A DNA stretch of 64,000 bases from Nocardia sp. CNY236 (GTDB lineage: Bacteria > Actinomycetota > Actinomycetes > Mycobacteriales > Mycobacteriaceae), in contig NZ_KI519393.1 of NCBI RefSeq assembly GCF_000482385.1, positions 214,393 to 278,392 of the forward strand, in the 5' to 3' direction. Below, piece after piece: positions 31,331-41,052 of this stretch. Made by a program: the position numbers and the translations under genes. Each line of letters begins with the position of its first letter. The first letter of the stretch is position 1. The notes beneath the pieces were generated by a model. The model was not told the DNA's origin. It was given only the letters and a program-made list of their open reading frames with translations, and ran no database searches.

Positions 31331-34300
31331 CTAGCGCTGCGCTGACCAGGATTGCTGTAGTGCGGCCAGCGCGTCCCCGTCCAAACCCGAGACCGACATC
31401 GGCTCGTGGTGATGCTCGACCGCCGGCGCGTCCGCCGGCCGCAGCCTGGACGAATCGGTGGCGAGTTCGTCTACTGCCGAAGCGAGTTCGGCCAGGGTGA
31501 GGTGTTCGAAGACCAGCTGCGGCGTCAACGGCAACCCCACCTCCCCCGCGCGTGCAGCCCACTGGATCGCGATGACGCTGTCGCCACCGAGGCCGAAGAA
31601 GCCATCGTCGCGACCGACATCGTCGATTTCCAGCAACTCTTCGAGCAGGGCGATCAGCGTGCGCTCGGTGTCGGTCTGCGCGGCCACGCTCGGACCATCG
31701 GCGACATCGGGGAACGCGCGCGAGGACTGGACCACCGATCGGGCGGTATCCCAACCGGCCGGCGTCAGACGCAGGTCGTCGAGCGCAGAGTGCGGATGGT
31801 CGGCGAACGCTTCGAAGACCCGAACGACCAGGTCTGCGAAGATCTCGCCGGTCCCCGCCTCGTACAGATCGGGATTGACCACGATCCGCGCGATCACCTC
31901 ACCGGTGGTGTCCACGGTGTAGTCGAAGTGGAAGTCCATGAACGAGACGTCGTAGAACTTGGCGATGCCCCGCATGGTGACCGCACCGTCGTCGTCGAAT
32001 GCGGCCGGCGCCGACCGGTGCCGCATGTGCATCATCACTTGGAACAAGGGGTTGCGCGACAGCGAACGCTGCGGATTGATGGTCTCGACCAGCCGCTCGA
32101 ACGGCACTCCCTGGCGGCTGATCGCATCCAGCGCCGAATCCCGCACCCGATCCAGCACCATGCGCGGAGTCGGATTGCCCGAGACATCGTTGCGCAGTAC
32201 CACCACATTGGCGAACAGGCCGATCAGGTCGTCGGTCTGTTCTTCGATGCGGTTGGCGACGGCAGCGCCGATCGCCAGGTCGTCGCCGGCGCCCAGCGCA
32301 CGCAGCGCCACGGCGCTCACCGCCTGACACGCCATGAACTCGGTGGCTCCGGCCGCTTCCGCGGTGGCGCGCACCTTCTCCCAGACCGCGGCGGGCACCA
32401 CCCGTGCGGTACCGATGCCCTTGCGGCCGAGCACTGCCGGGCGCGGACGGTCGTGCCCGACGGCGATCTCCTCTGGAAGCCCGGACAGCGCCGCCCGCCA
32501 GTAGTCCAGCTGTGCTCGACCGAATGCATCGATCTCCCGGTTGGGGCCACGATCGAATACCGCACGCTGCCACATCGCGAACTCCGCGAACTGAATCCGC
32601 AAAGCGGGCCAATCAGGCGCACGGCCCCGCAGGCGGGCACGGTAGGCAGTGGTGAGATCATCGACGAAGATCTGGCAGGACCGGCGGTCGGCAACGATGT
32701 GGTGCAACAGAATCGACAGCACATGCGCGTGCGGGCCGAGCACCAGCAACCGCACTCGGAGCAAGGGTTCGGCCTGCAGGTCGAACACATAGGCCGCGTC
32801 GGCCGCCAGTTCCGCATCCAGACGATCGTCGTCTGCACCCAATTCCACGATCGGAACCTCGACGGGTCCGGCCGGGTGGATGAGCTGGTAAGGGGTTCGG
32901 TCGTGTTCGGGGAACGTAGTACGCAGCGATTCGTGCCGGGCCACGACGTCGTCGATCGCAGCGAACAACGCAGAGTGGTCGAGAGGGCCATCGAAGCGGA
33001 TCGGATAGGTGACGTTCTCGCCGTCGATGGCGCCTTCCATGCGCCGTTGCAACCAGTAGGCGCGCTGCGAGTACGACAACGGAATACGCTCGGGCCGGGG
33101 CCTACTGGCCCGCTCGGGCCGCTGTCTACCGGCCAACTCGGACCGCTGCCCACCGGCCGGCTCGGGTCGCGTAGAGGTAGCCGCGCGCTCGGGTGCCGGG
33201 TCCTCGACCTCGCCGAGCTCGTCCAAGTCGATGCCGAATTCGTCCAGGAAGGCCGCAACCATATGCGCTGCCAGGCCGGCGACCGTGGGCTTGTCGAAGG
33301 GCACCCGCATATCGAGCTCGATGCCGAACTCGGCACGGATCATGGTGATCAGCCGCGCTGCGAGCAACGAGTGCCCACCCAACTCGAAGAAGGAGTCGTC
33401 GGCGCCGATCTGCGTGCGGTCGAACAGCGTCGCATACAGCCCCGCGAGACGAACCTCGGTCGGTGTCCGCGGTGCGCGGTAATCGCGGGTGACGGCTTGT
33501 TCCGGCGCGGGCAGCGCGCGCTTGTCGAGTTTGCCGTGCGCGGTCAGCGGTATCGCGTCGATCACCGTGAGGGCCGTGGGCACCATGTGCTCGGGCAAAG
33601 TCGCTCCGACGAACGCGCGTAGCTCGCCGAGGTCCAGTTCCACACCCGGCGTCGGCACCACGTAAGCGGCCAGCACCGAGCCGAGCGAATCGTGCTCGGT
33701 CACCGTGGCGACGCAATGCGCGACCCCCGGGTGATCGGCATGGGCGGCCTCCACCTCGCCGAGCTCGATCCGATGTCCACGCACCTTGACCTGTTCGTCC
33801 GCTCGCCCGAGGAACTCCACCTCGCCTGCCGCGGTACGGCGCGCCAGGTCGCCGGTGCGGTAGAGCCGTCGACCCGGAGAAAACGGGTCGGCCACGAATC
33901 GCTCGGCGCTCGGACCCGGACGGTGCAGGTAGCCTCGCGCCAGTTGCCGTCCACCGAGATAGATCTCGCCGGGCACCCCGTCGGGCACCAGCTGCAACGC
34001 CTCGTCCAACAGGTAGAGGTACACATTCTGATTCGGGCGACCGATCGGCACGATACCGGAGCCCTGCGGTCCCTCCACCGGCATATATGTCGAACACACC
34101 ACGGCCTCGGTGGGCCCGTAATGGTTGCGCAGGTTTGCGTCGAAATGGGTCGCGAACCGATCGGCAACCTCACCCGACAGTGCCTCGCCACCGACCGGCA
34201 CATGCCGCAACGCCCGCCAATCGTTGGCTTCGGGCAGCACCAGGAACGTGGCGAGCATCGAAGGCACCATGTGCAGCACCGAAATACCGTGACGGGTGAC

Positions 34301-36418
34301 CATACTCGCGACATACGGGATGTCGCGGTATGCATTCGGCTTCGGCACGACCACCCGTGCCCCCGCGGTCAAAGTCCCGAAAATATCCATCAGTGATGCG
34401 TCGAAACTCACCGAAGTCGATTGCAGTACTCGATCTTCCGGGGTGAGGTCCCATTCCGCGAGGAAACCGGACACATGCTCGGCGATGGCCTCGTGCGGGA
34501 CCGGGACACCTTTGGGCTTGCCCGTGGAGCCCGAGGTGTAGATGACGTAGGCCGTATTCGATGGGCGCAGCGGTCCGACCCGATCGGCATCGGACGGGTC
34601 GGTGTCGGGTCGCTGTGCAGCGTCGGCTTCCGCGGCGGCCAAGGCGGTGGCGTCCATCGCGAGCCCGGGCCGAGCGTCGGACACCACGTAGTCGATCCGG
34701 TCGGCAGGATAGGCGGGATCGATCGGAAGGTACGCCCCACCGGCTTTCAGGACCGCCACCGCGGCGACGATGAACTCGACAGAGGTCGCCATCCGGAGCG
34801 CAACGACGGTTTCCGGGCCGACACCGCGGCCGATCAGCCAGTGCGCCAACCGGTTCGTGCGTCGGTTCAACTGGTCGAAGGTCAGCTCGACCTCGTCGGA
34901 GACCACCGCGATGCGCTCCGGCGTCGCCGCGACGCGATCCCCCAAGAGCGCAACCATGGTCGTCGAAGTCGACTCCACCAGCCGGCCGTGCGAGGCCGAC
35001 AACAACCGCGCACGATCACGGTCACCGAGAATGTCGATCTCGCGCAGACACAACCGCGGATCGCGCAACACGGTGTGGAGCAACTGCTCGTAGTGGTCGA
35101 GAAGCTGCTCGACCAACCAACGATCCAGTGCGTCCACCGAGTACGTGGCCTCGACCCGCGCGCCCGCGGGGTCCGATACCACCATCAGGCCCAGTTCCTC
35201 CTGCGCCACCGAACTGCCCAGCGCAAGTTCGGTGGCCGCGATATCATCCAGAGTGAACCCACCGATGTCACCGCGCACACCGAAGCTGAGCTGAACCAGT
35301 TGCGCCAACGCATCTCGACCGGCCACTCGCTCCGGACTCACCTCACGCACGACCCGATCCACCCCCACACCTTGGTGACCGAACGCCCCGACGCAGGCGC
35401 TGCGGGTCCGATCGAGCAACGCCGTGAAGTCACCGGCGGCGTCCACGTCCGCCCGAACCAACACGGTATTGCCGAAATAGCCGATCAACGGCTCCGCGCC
35501 GCCACGGCGATCGACGACGGGCACCGACACCAGGAAGTCCGTAGCAGCGGTGTAGCGATGTACCAGAGCCTCGAAAGCCGCGAGCAGCACCATGAACGGC
35601 GACGCGGAATGCGCACGCCCGAACTCCGCGATTCGGCCCATCAGCTCGGGTGACACTGGGCGCACACACCGATCCGCTGCGGTCGAGCGCCCCCCCGGCT
35701 CGCTCGTGCTCGGCAATGCAAGGCGCTCCGGCAACGGGGTCAAGGCCGCACGCCAGTACGACAGGTCGGCATCGGAATTCTCCCGCCCCGCACCGACCTC
35801 GATATCGACGTATTGGGCTCGGATCCTCGGCAATTCGGCGCCACGATAGGCCGCGTCCAGTTCGGTGAACAACACCGGCCACGAGTCGTCGTCCCACGCG
35901 ATGTGGTGGGCGACCAGGATCAACACGTGCTCGGTCGCGCCCGTGCGCACCAGCGTGACCCGCAAAGGGGAATCGGTGGTCAGGTCGAAGGGAAGGGCGA
36001 ACTCGCGGCGGGCGAGCACCTCCACCCGCACCATCGGGTCACCGACCAGATCGCTGAGATCGTGCTGGCGCCACGACAACGCGGCGTCGTCTCGACAGAC
36101 CTGGTACGGCTCGCCGTCGGTACCCACGTGGTAGGTGGTGCGCAGGATTTCGTGCCGCGCGACGACGGTCGCGAACGCGGCCTGCAAGCGGTCGCTGTCC
36201 AGCGGCCCGTCCAACCGGTAGGCGACACACACGTTCAACGCGGTATTCGTCGGTTCGAGTTGCTGTAGGAACCACATGCGCCGCTGCGCATCCGACAGCG
36301 GGCTCGGCTCGTCGATCGCCCGGGTACGCACCGTCGCGGGCACGGCCGCCCGCACATCGTTGTCCCGCAGCCTCTGCTGGAGCAACTGCTTGCGACGTTC
36401 GAGAATGTCCTCTGCCAT
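31331..36418 (-). CDS. nbtE: Nocobactin NRPS, C-A-PCP-C-PCP (MbtE-like)
   Basis: About 1695 residues from ATG 36418 (AAGGA six bases upstream). A GTG at 36463 that overlaps the nbtD stop is possible but has no ribosome-binding site. Order: condensation domain (HHIAWDDDSW near 171); adenylation domain (YTSGSTGKPKG near 631, YRTGDLARRT); carrier (LGGHSLLAAR, Ser ~1014); an Arg/Pro/Gly-rich linker with repeated RPERA units; second condensation domain, whose core reads HHIVADRRS (near 1239) with Arg in place of the usual Gly; and a second carrier (LGGDSVIAIQ, ~1613). It should activate one lysine-derived unit and bridge to the next. The second C domain may be degenerate. Confidence 0.92.
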   Translation of the reverse strand: MAEDILERRKQLLQQRLRDNDVRAAVPATVRTRAIDEPSPLSDAQRRMWFLQQLEPTNTALNVCVAYRLDGPLDSDRLQAAFATVVARHEILRTTYHVGTDGEPYQVCRDDAALSWRQHDLSDLVGDPMVRVEVLARREFALPFDLTTDSPLRVTLVRTGATEHVLILVAHHIAWDDDSWPVLFTELDAAYRGAELPRIRAQYVDIEVGAGRENSDADLSYWRAALTPLPERLALPSTSEPGGRSTAADRCVRPVSPELMGRIAEFGRAHSASPFMVLLAAFEALVHRYTAATDFLVSVPVVDRRGGAEPLIGYFGNTVLVRADVDAAGDFTALLDRTRSACVGAFGHQGVGVDRVVREVSPERVAGRDALAQLVQLSFGVRGDIGGFTLDDIAATELALGSSVAQEELGLMVVSDPAGARVEATYSVDALDRWLVEQLLDHYEQLLHTVLRDPRLCLREIDILGDRDRARLLSASHGRLVESTSTTMVALLGDRVAATPERIAVVSDEVELTFDQLNRRTNRLAHWLIGRGVGPETVVALRMATSVEFIVAAVAVLKAGGAYLPIDPAYPADRIDYVVSDARPGLAMDATALAAAEADAAQRPDTDPSDADRVGPLRPSNTAYVIYTSGSTGKPKGVPVPHEAIAEHVSGFLAEWDLTPEDRVLQSTSVSFDASLMDIFGTLTAGARVVVPKPNAYRDIPYVASMVTRHGISVLHMVPSMLATFLVLPEANDWRALRHVPVGGEALSGEVADRFATHFDANLRNHYGPTEAVVCSTYMPVEGPQGSGIVPIGRPNQNVYLYLLDEALQLVPDGVPGEIYLGGRQLARGYLHRPGPSAERFVADPFSPGRRLYRTGDLARRTAAGEVEFLGRADEQVKVRGHRIELGEVEAAHADHPGVAHCVATVTEHDSLGSVLAAYVVPTPGVELDLGELRAFVGATLPEHMVPTALTVIDAIPLTAHGKLDKRALPAPEQAVTRDYRAPRTPTEVRLAGLYATLFDRTQIGADDSFFELGGHSLLAARLITMIRAEFGIELDMRVPFDKPTVAGLAAHMVAAFLDEFGIDLDELGEVEDPAPERAATSTRPEPAGGQRSELAGRQRPERASRPRPERIPLSYSQRAYWLQRRMEGAIDGENVTYPIRFDGPLDHSALFAAIDDVVARHESLRTTFPEHDRTPYQLIHPAGPVEVPIVELGADDDRLDAELAADAAYVFDLQAEPLLRVRLLVLGPHAHVLSILLHHIVADRRSCQIFVDDLTTAYRARLRGRAPDWPALRIQFAEFAMWQRAVFDRGPNREIDAFGRAQLDYWRAALSGLPEEIAVGHDRPRPAVLGRKGIGTARVVPAAVWEKVRATAEAAGATEFMACQAVSAVALRALGAGDDLAIGAAVANRIEEQTDDLIGLFANVVVLRNDVSGNPTPRMVLDRVRDSALDAISRQGVPFERLVETINPQRSLSRNPLFQVMMHMRHRSAPAAFDDDGAVTMRGIAKFYDVSFMDFHFDYTVDTTGEVIARIVVNPDLYEAGTGEIFADLVVRVFEAFADHPHSALDDLRLTPAGWDTARSVVQSSRAFPDVADGPSVAAQTDTERTLIALLEELLEIDDVGRDDGFFGLGGDSVIAIQWAARAGEVGLPLTPQLVFEHLTLAELASAVDELATDSSRLRPADAPAVEHHHEPMSVSGLDGDALAALQQSWSAQR

Positions 36419-36459
36419 GGCTGTCCTTCGTATCTCCTGACGGGCTTGGGGTTGGTGGC

Positions 36460-39400
36460 TCACACCGACTGTGAGCGCGAATCACCGGCAGTGATCGGCG
36501 CGCAGGCGTGGGCCAGTGCCGCGACGGCGGCGCGCCAGATCTCGGCGAGGCGCTCCACCTCGCCGGCAGTGAAGATCGCATTGCTCCATCGCAAGACGGT
36601 GACCAGTTGCGGTCCCGCAGCGGTGGCCTGGACCCCCGCAATGACATCCAGGGCGTAGCGGAGCGGGAAGTCGGGCTCGGGGGCCGTGGGCAACCGAGTG
36701 AACAGCTCGACCTCGGAGACCGGTGTCCACGCCTGCCGGGCTCGTGCCAAGTCGAGACGGCCGAGGTAGTTGAACAAGACCTGCGGTTCGGCGGCTGCGG
36801 CGAGCTCGGCATCCGCAGCCAGATAGCGCAAGACACCATAGTCGGCCCCGTTGTTCGGCACAGCGGCCAGCGCAGCGGCGACCGAGTTCAGCAGGTCCCT
36901 GGCCCGCGCCGGCTGCTGGTGCGCGGCGTGCACATCCACCACGTCGGCGCCGACGCCCAAACGGATGGGGAACACGCTGGTGAACCATCCGACCGTCTGG
37001 GTGGTGTCGATATCGGCGCCGAGTGTTGCGTCTTCGCGACCGTGGCCTTCCATCGCGAGATACGCTCCGCCGCTGGCATCGTGGCCGTGTTCGCCGCGCC
37101 AGGTGGCCAGCGTCATGGTCAGTGCCGCAAGGAGGAACTCGCGCACGCCGAGTTCGTCGGTGAGCGCCTCGAGCACCGACGCAGTGGTCGCGGGGGTGGT
37201 GAGTATCGGGTGTACCTGATAGGACGACCAGGTGTCGATGCGCGGATCGGGGCGCCGCGCGGCCAGCATCGGATCCGGACCTGCGGTTTGTGCGAGCCAA
37301 TACGCCCGCTGTGCTGCCACGTCCGCGGCGTCCATGCGAGCACGAGTGCGCTCGGCCCAGGCACGGTAGCTGGTGTACTCCACCGGCCGTGCGAGTTCGG
37401 CGCTCGACCGACCGCTACGCACCTGCTCCCACGCTGCAGCCAGATCGGCGCAGACGATGTGCCAGGACACCGGGTCGACCGCGAGGTGGTGGATGCTGAG
37501 CAACAACAGGTCGGCGGCCCCGGGGCGGGCGAACCATACCGCTCGCACCAGATCGCCGGTGAGCGCGTCGATCTCGTCGGCCACGATGCGAGCGTGCCCG
37601 CCCAGACCGGCGGTGTCCTGCTCGTCGGCCTCGATCCTGGTCAGGATGTCGGTAGCGCGGACGACGCCGGGAGCGCGCGTGAGGACGTCGTAGCCGGTTG
37701 CGGTTTCGACGAACCGGGCACGCAACATCGGGTGACCGTCCAGCAGCGCCTGTAGCACCGCCTCCAGACTCCGCCGATCCACGTTCGCGGGCAGCTCCAG
37801 CACGGTGCTGAGCGCCAGGCGGCGATAGCCGCCGTGCTCGTGCATCCAGGACAGGATCGGAACCCGACCCACCGCGCCGAACTCGTCGACCGCAGCCGTC
37901 GATTCCGCGCTCTTCCCGGCGTCGATGCCTGCCGCGAGTTCCCGGATCGACGTCGCGGTCAGCACCGCCCGCGGACTGGTCGCGATCGCCTTGCGGCGCA
38001 GCGCATTGACCAATGCAATGGCGACGATACTGTCCAAACCCAGCTCGACCGGATCGGCATCGACCCCGGGTTCTGCACTGCCGGTGAGCTCGGCGAGCGT
38101 CGCACACAGTACGCGTTCGGTATCGGTACTCGGTGCGGTTGCGGACGCCGCGCGGTCCACAGCGGCGGCAGCCATGGTTTCGAGCCGTCGGGTGTCGAGT
38201 TTGCCGTTGCCGGTGACCGGCAGCTGGGCCACGGTGAGGATGCGATGCGGGACCATGTACCCGGGCAGCCTGCTGGTCGACTCCGCGCGCAACCGAGCGG
38301 GCTCCAGCTGCGAGCCGACCGCGAATCCGATCAGAGTGGGGCCGCTGGAACGGCGCAGCACAACGACCGCCGCGTCCCGCACGTCGGGCACCGCGCGCAA
38401 CGCGGCCTCGATATCGCCGATCTCGATGCGGTAGCCGCGAACCTTCACCTGGTCGTCGGCGCGTCCCAGGTAGGCGAGATCGCCGGACGGTACCCGCCGA
38501 ACCAGATCACCGGTGCGATACATCCGCCGACCCGGCCGGAAGGGGTCGGCCAGAAAGCGGTGGGCGGTGGCGCCGGGCCGGGCCGCATAGCCGCGGGCCA
38601 GCTGCGCACCGGACAGGTAGAGCTCACCCAGAACACCGTTCGGCACGGGTCGCAGCCGAGAGTCCAGGACGTATCCGGTCATTCCGGTCGTCGGTGACCC
38701 GATGGTCGGCGTGGCATCGGGATCTGTCACTGCTGCCACCACTGCCTCGACGGTGGTTTCGGTCGGGCCGTAGCAGTTGTGTACAGCGGTATCCGGCAAG
38801 TCGCACAATTGCCGCCACAGTGGGACGCCGATGGCCTCTCCGCCGAGCGCCAGCACCGCGAGGTCGGTGCCGTGCTCACCGACCAGACCCGCGGCAGCCA
38901 GCTGGGCGAACATCGAGGGCGTGGTGTCGATCATGTCGATGCCGTGGCGCGCGATCCCGGTGACCAACCGCGCAGCGTCACGCATCTGCTCGGCATCGAA
39001 CAGGTGGATCGCATGGCCGTCGAGAAGACCGATCATCGGCTGCCAGGACGCGTCGAAGCTCAGCGACCACGCATGGCCGATGCGCAGTGGTCGACCGAGG
39101 CGGGCGAGGGCGGGCCGATACACCCGGTCACGGTGATCGGCGAAATAGCCCGCCAGGGCAGCGTGTGTGCCCATCACACCTTTGGGTTCGCCGGTCGAAC
39201 CAGAGGTGAAGATCAGGTACGCGCACTGTTCGGGATGCCCGGCCGGTGCCGAGACCAGCGCCGCGGAATCGGTCGCGACGGTCTCGAAGGACTCGACCGG
39301 CGGCAACGAAGCGATCTCGTCCAGCACCGGCGCACCGGCGTCCACCAGAATCAGCCGGGGGCGGGCTTGCCGCACGATCGATTCGATACGCGCGGCAGGC

Positions 39401-41040
39401 AGTGTGAGGTCGATCGGCACATACGCAGCGCCTGCGGCCAGCACACCGAACAGAGCCACGATCGATCGGACGGACCGTGGCATGGCCAGAGCGACGATGT
39501 CTTCCGGTCCGATACCCCGCGCGGCGAGGCCACCGGCCACGCGCAGCACCGCATCGGACAGGTCCCGGTAGGTGTAGCGCTCGTTCTCGCTGCTCAGCGC
39601 GAGAGCGTCCGGCGTCGCCGCCACCTGTCGAGCCAACAGGTGCGGCACCGTTGTGTCGAGCACATCGAGCGCGGGGGTGGCCGGCGGCCGCGGGAATTCT
39701 CCGGGCACCAAGACATCCACTGCGTCCTCGCCCGCGTCGCCGATGTCGGGCAGCTGGCGCAACACGGCCCGAAGGCGAGAGCCGAGATCGGCCGGCGAGA
39801 GTTCGCCCAGCACTTCGGTGACGGCCTCGACCACCACGGCCAATTCCCCGTCGAGCAGAAACGACACCACAGCCAGCGGATAGTGGGTCAGACTCTCCGA
39901 CGCGGTCGCTCGGAAAGTGGTCCCGTCCGAGGTGGTGATCGCGCGCAGCACATCAGCGACCGGCGCGTTCTCGTAGACGAACAGTGTGTCGAACAGCGCC
40001 CCGCGCCCCGCGGCGCGCTGGATCGCCGACAAGCTCAGGTACCCGTTGTCGCGCATCGCCGCTGATGCCCGCTGCAGCTGGGCACAGCCCTGCGCCACGC
40101 CACCGGTGTCCGCATCGTCGAGTCGGACCCGTACCGGGATCGTGTTGATGAACAACCCGATCATCGTCTCCACCCCGGCCAGCTCGTCCGGCCGACCGGA
40201 GACGGTGGTTCCGAAGACGATGTCTCGGCGATCGGTAAGACGTCCAAGGACGATCGCCCAGGCGTACTGCACGACCGTGTTCAAGGTCAGACTGTGCGCA
40301 CGAGCCCAGGCGTGTAGCCGCTCGGTGTCGGCGCCGCTGAGCACCTGCTTGTGCACAGTCGGCACGACCGTGTTCACCGCGGACTCGGTGCGCTCGGCGA
40401 GCAGCAGTGGCTCGACGTCTTCGAGGTAGTCGGCCCAGGTGCGCAGAGTCTGCTCGGTGTCGCGAGCAGCCAACCAGCCGATGTAGTCGCGATAGGGTCG
40501 CGGCGCAGGAAGCGCCGCGGCCGACCCACCGGCCTCGTAGACCGCGAACAGTTCACGGAAGAAGACCCCGAGCGACCACCCATCCATCAGAATGTGATGC
40601 GCGGTCACGATCATCCGATGCGACCTGTCGGGCAAGGCGACCATCACGACGCGCAATGCCGGACCGTGTGCGAGATCGAAGCCACGGCGCGCTTCCGATG
40701 CGGCAATAGCATCGAATTCTCGCTCGTCGGCACTTCTTTCGTACCAAGGCAGCTCGACGGAGCTGGGCACGATCTGCACCGGCCGGGGTACGTCCCGATC
40801 CCAGAACGACGCGCGCAGATTGGCATGGCGCGCCACGATGGCATCGACACTGCGGCGCAATTGTGCGACGTCGATCGGGCCCAGGACCTCGATCACGAAC
40901 TGCATGGTGTAGAGGTCGTCGCCTCCGGCCAACTCGGCGAGCGAGAACAGGCCCTCCTGCAACGGGCTCAGGGCCAGCACGTCCTCGATCCGCGGCGCGG
41001 CGCGGCGCGGCGTCGTCGCCGCTTGCGTGGTTTCCGTCAT
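36460..41040 (-). CDS. nbtD: Nocobactin NRPS, C-A-PCP-E (MbtF-like)
   Basis: 1526 residues. Order: condensation domain (start LALSPLQEGLFSL, core HHILMDGWS near 148); adenylation domain (FTSGSTGEPKG near 615, YRTGDLVRR, VRGYRIEIGDIEAAL); carrier (LGLDSIVAI, Ser ~1003); epimerisation-type domain with HHLAVDPVSWH (~1187), EGHGRED, VGWFTSVFPIRL and FNYLGRLD. This is the layout of MbtF, which handles the terminal lysine unit that cyclises to a seven-membered lactam. GAGGAG lies eight bases before the ATG; nbtC ends 12 bases upstream. The specificity code was not resolved by eye. Confidence 0.92.
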   Translation of the reverse strand: MTETTQAATTPRRAAPRIEDVLALSPLQEGLFSLAELAGGDDLYTMQFVIEVLGPIDVAQLRRSVDAIVARHANLRASFWDRDVPRPVQIVPSSVELPWYERSADEREFDAIAASEARRGFDLAHGPALRVVMVALPDRSHRMIVTAHHILMDGWSLGVFFRELFAVYEAGGSAAALPAPRPYRDYIGWLAARDTEQTLRTWADYLEDVEPLLLAERTESAVNTVVPTVHKQVLSGADTERLHAWARAHSLTLNTVVQYAWAIVLGRLTDRRDIVFGTTVSGRPDELAGVETMIGLFINTIPVRVRLDDADTGGVAQGCAQLQRASAAMRDNGYLSLSAIQRAAGRGALFDTLFVYENAPVADVLRAITTSDGTTFRATASESLTHYPLAVVSFLLDGELAVVVEAVTEVLGELSPADLGSRLRAVLRQLPDIGDAGEDAVDVLVPGEFPRPPATPALDVLDTTVPHLLARQVAATPDALALSSENERYTYRDLSDAVLRVAGGLAARGIGPEDIVALAMPRSVRSIVALFGVLAAGAAYVPIDLTLPAARIESIVRQARPRLILVDAGAPVLDEIASLPPVESFETVATDSAALVSAPAGHPEQCAYLIFTSGSTGEPKGVMGTHAALAGYFADHRDRVYRPALARLGRPLRIGHAWSLSFDASWQPMIGLLDGHAIHLFDAEQMRDAARLVTGIARHGIDMIDTTPSMFAQLAAAGLVGEHGTDLAVLALGGEAIGVPLWRQLCDLPDTAVHNCYGPTETTVEAVVAAVTDPDATPTIGSPTTGMTGYVLDSRLRPVPNGVLGELYLSGAQLARGYAARPGATAHRFLADPFRPGRRMYRTGDLVRRVPSGDLAYLGRADDQVKVRGYRIEIGDIEAALRAVPDVRDAAVVVLRRSSGPTLIGFAVGSQLEPARLRAESTSRLPGYMVPHRILTVAQLPVTGNGKLDTRRLETMAAAAVDRAASATAPSTDTERVLCATLAELTGSAEPGVDADPVELGLDSIVAIALVNALRRKAIATSPRAVLTATSIRELAAGIDAGKSAESTAAVDEFGAVGRVPILSWMHEHGGYRRLALSTVLELPANVDRRSLEAVLQALLDGHPMLRARFVETATGYDVLTRAPGVVRATDILTRIEADEQDTAGLGGHARIVADEIDALTGDLVRAVWFARPGAADLLLLSIHHLAVDPVSWHIVCADLAAAWEQVRSGRSSAELARPVEYTSYRAWAERTRARMDAADVAAQRAYWLAQTAGPDPMLAARRPDPRIDTWSSYQVHPILTTPATTASVLEALTDELGVREFLLAALTMTLATWRGEHGHDASGGAYLAMEGHGREDATLGADIDTTQTVGWFTSVFPIRLGVGADVVDVHAAHQQPARARDLLNSVAAALAAVPNNGADYGVLRYLAADAELAAAAEPQVLFNYLGRLDLARARQAWTPVSEVELFTRLPTAPEPDFPLRYALDVIAGVQATAAGPQLVTVLRWSNAIFTAGEVERLAEIWRAAVAALAHACAPITAGDSRSQSV

Positions 41041-41052
41041 CGCGCACGCTCC

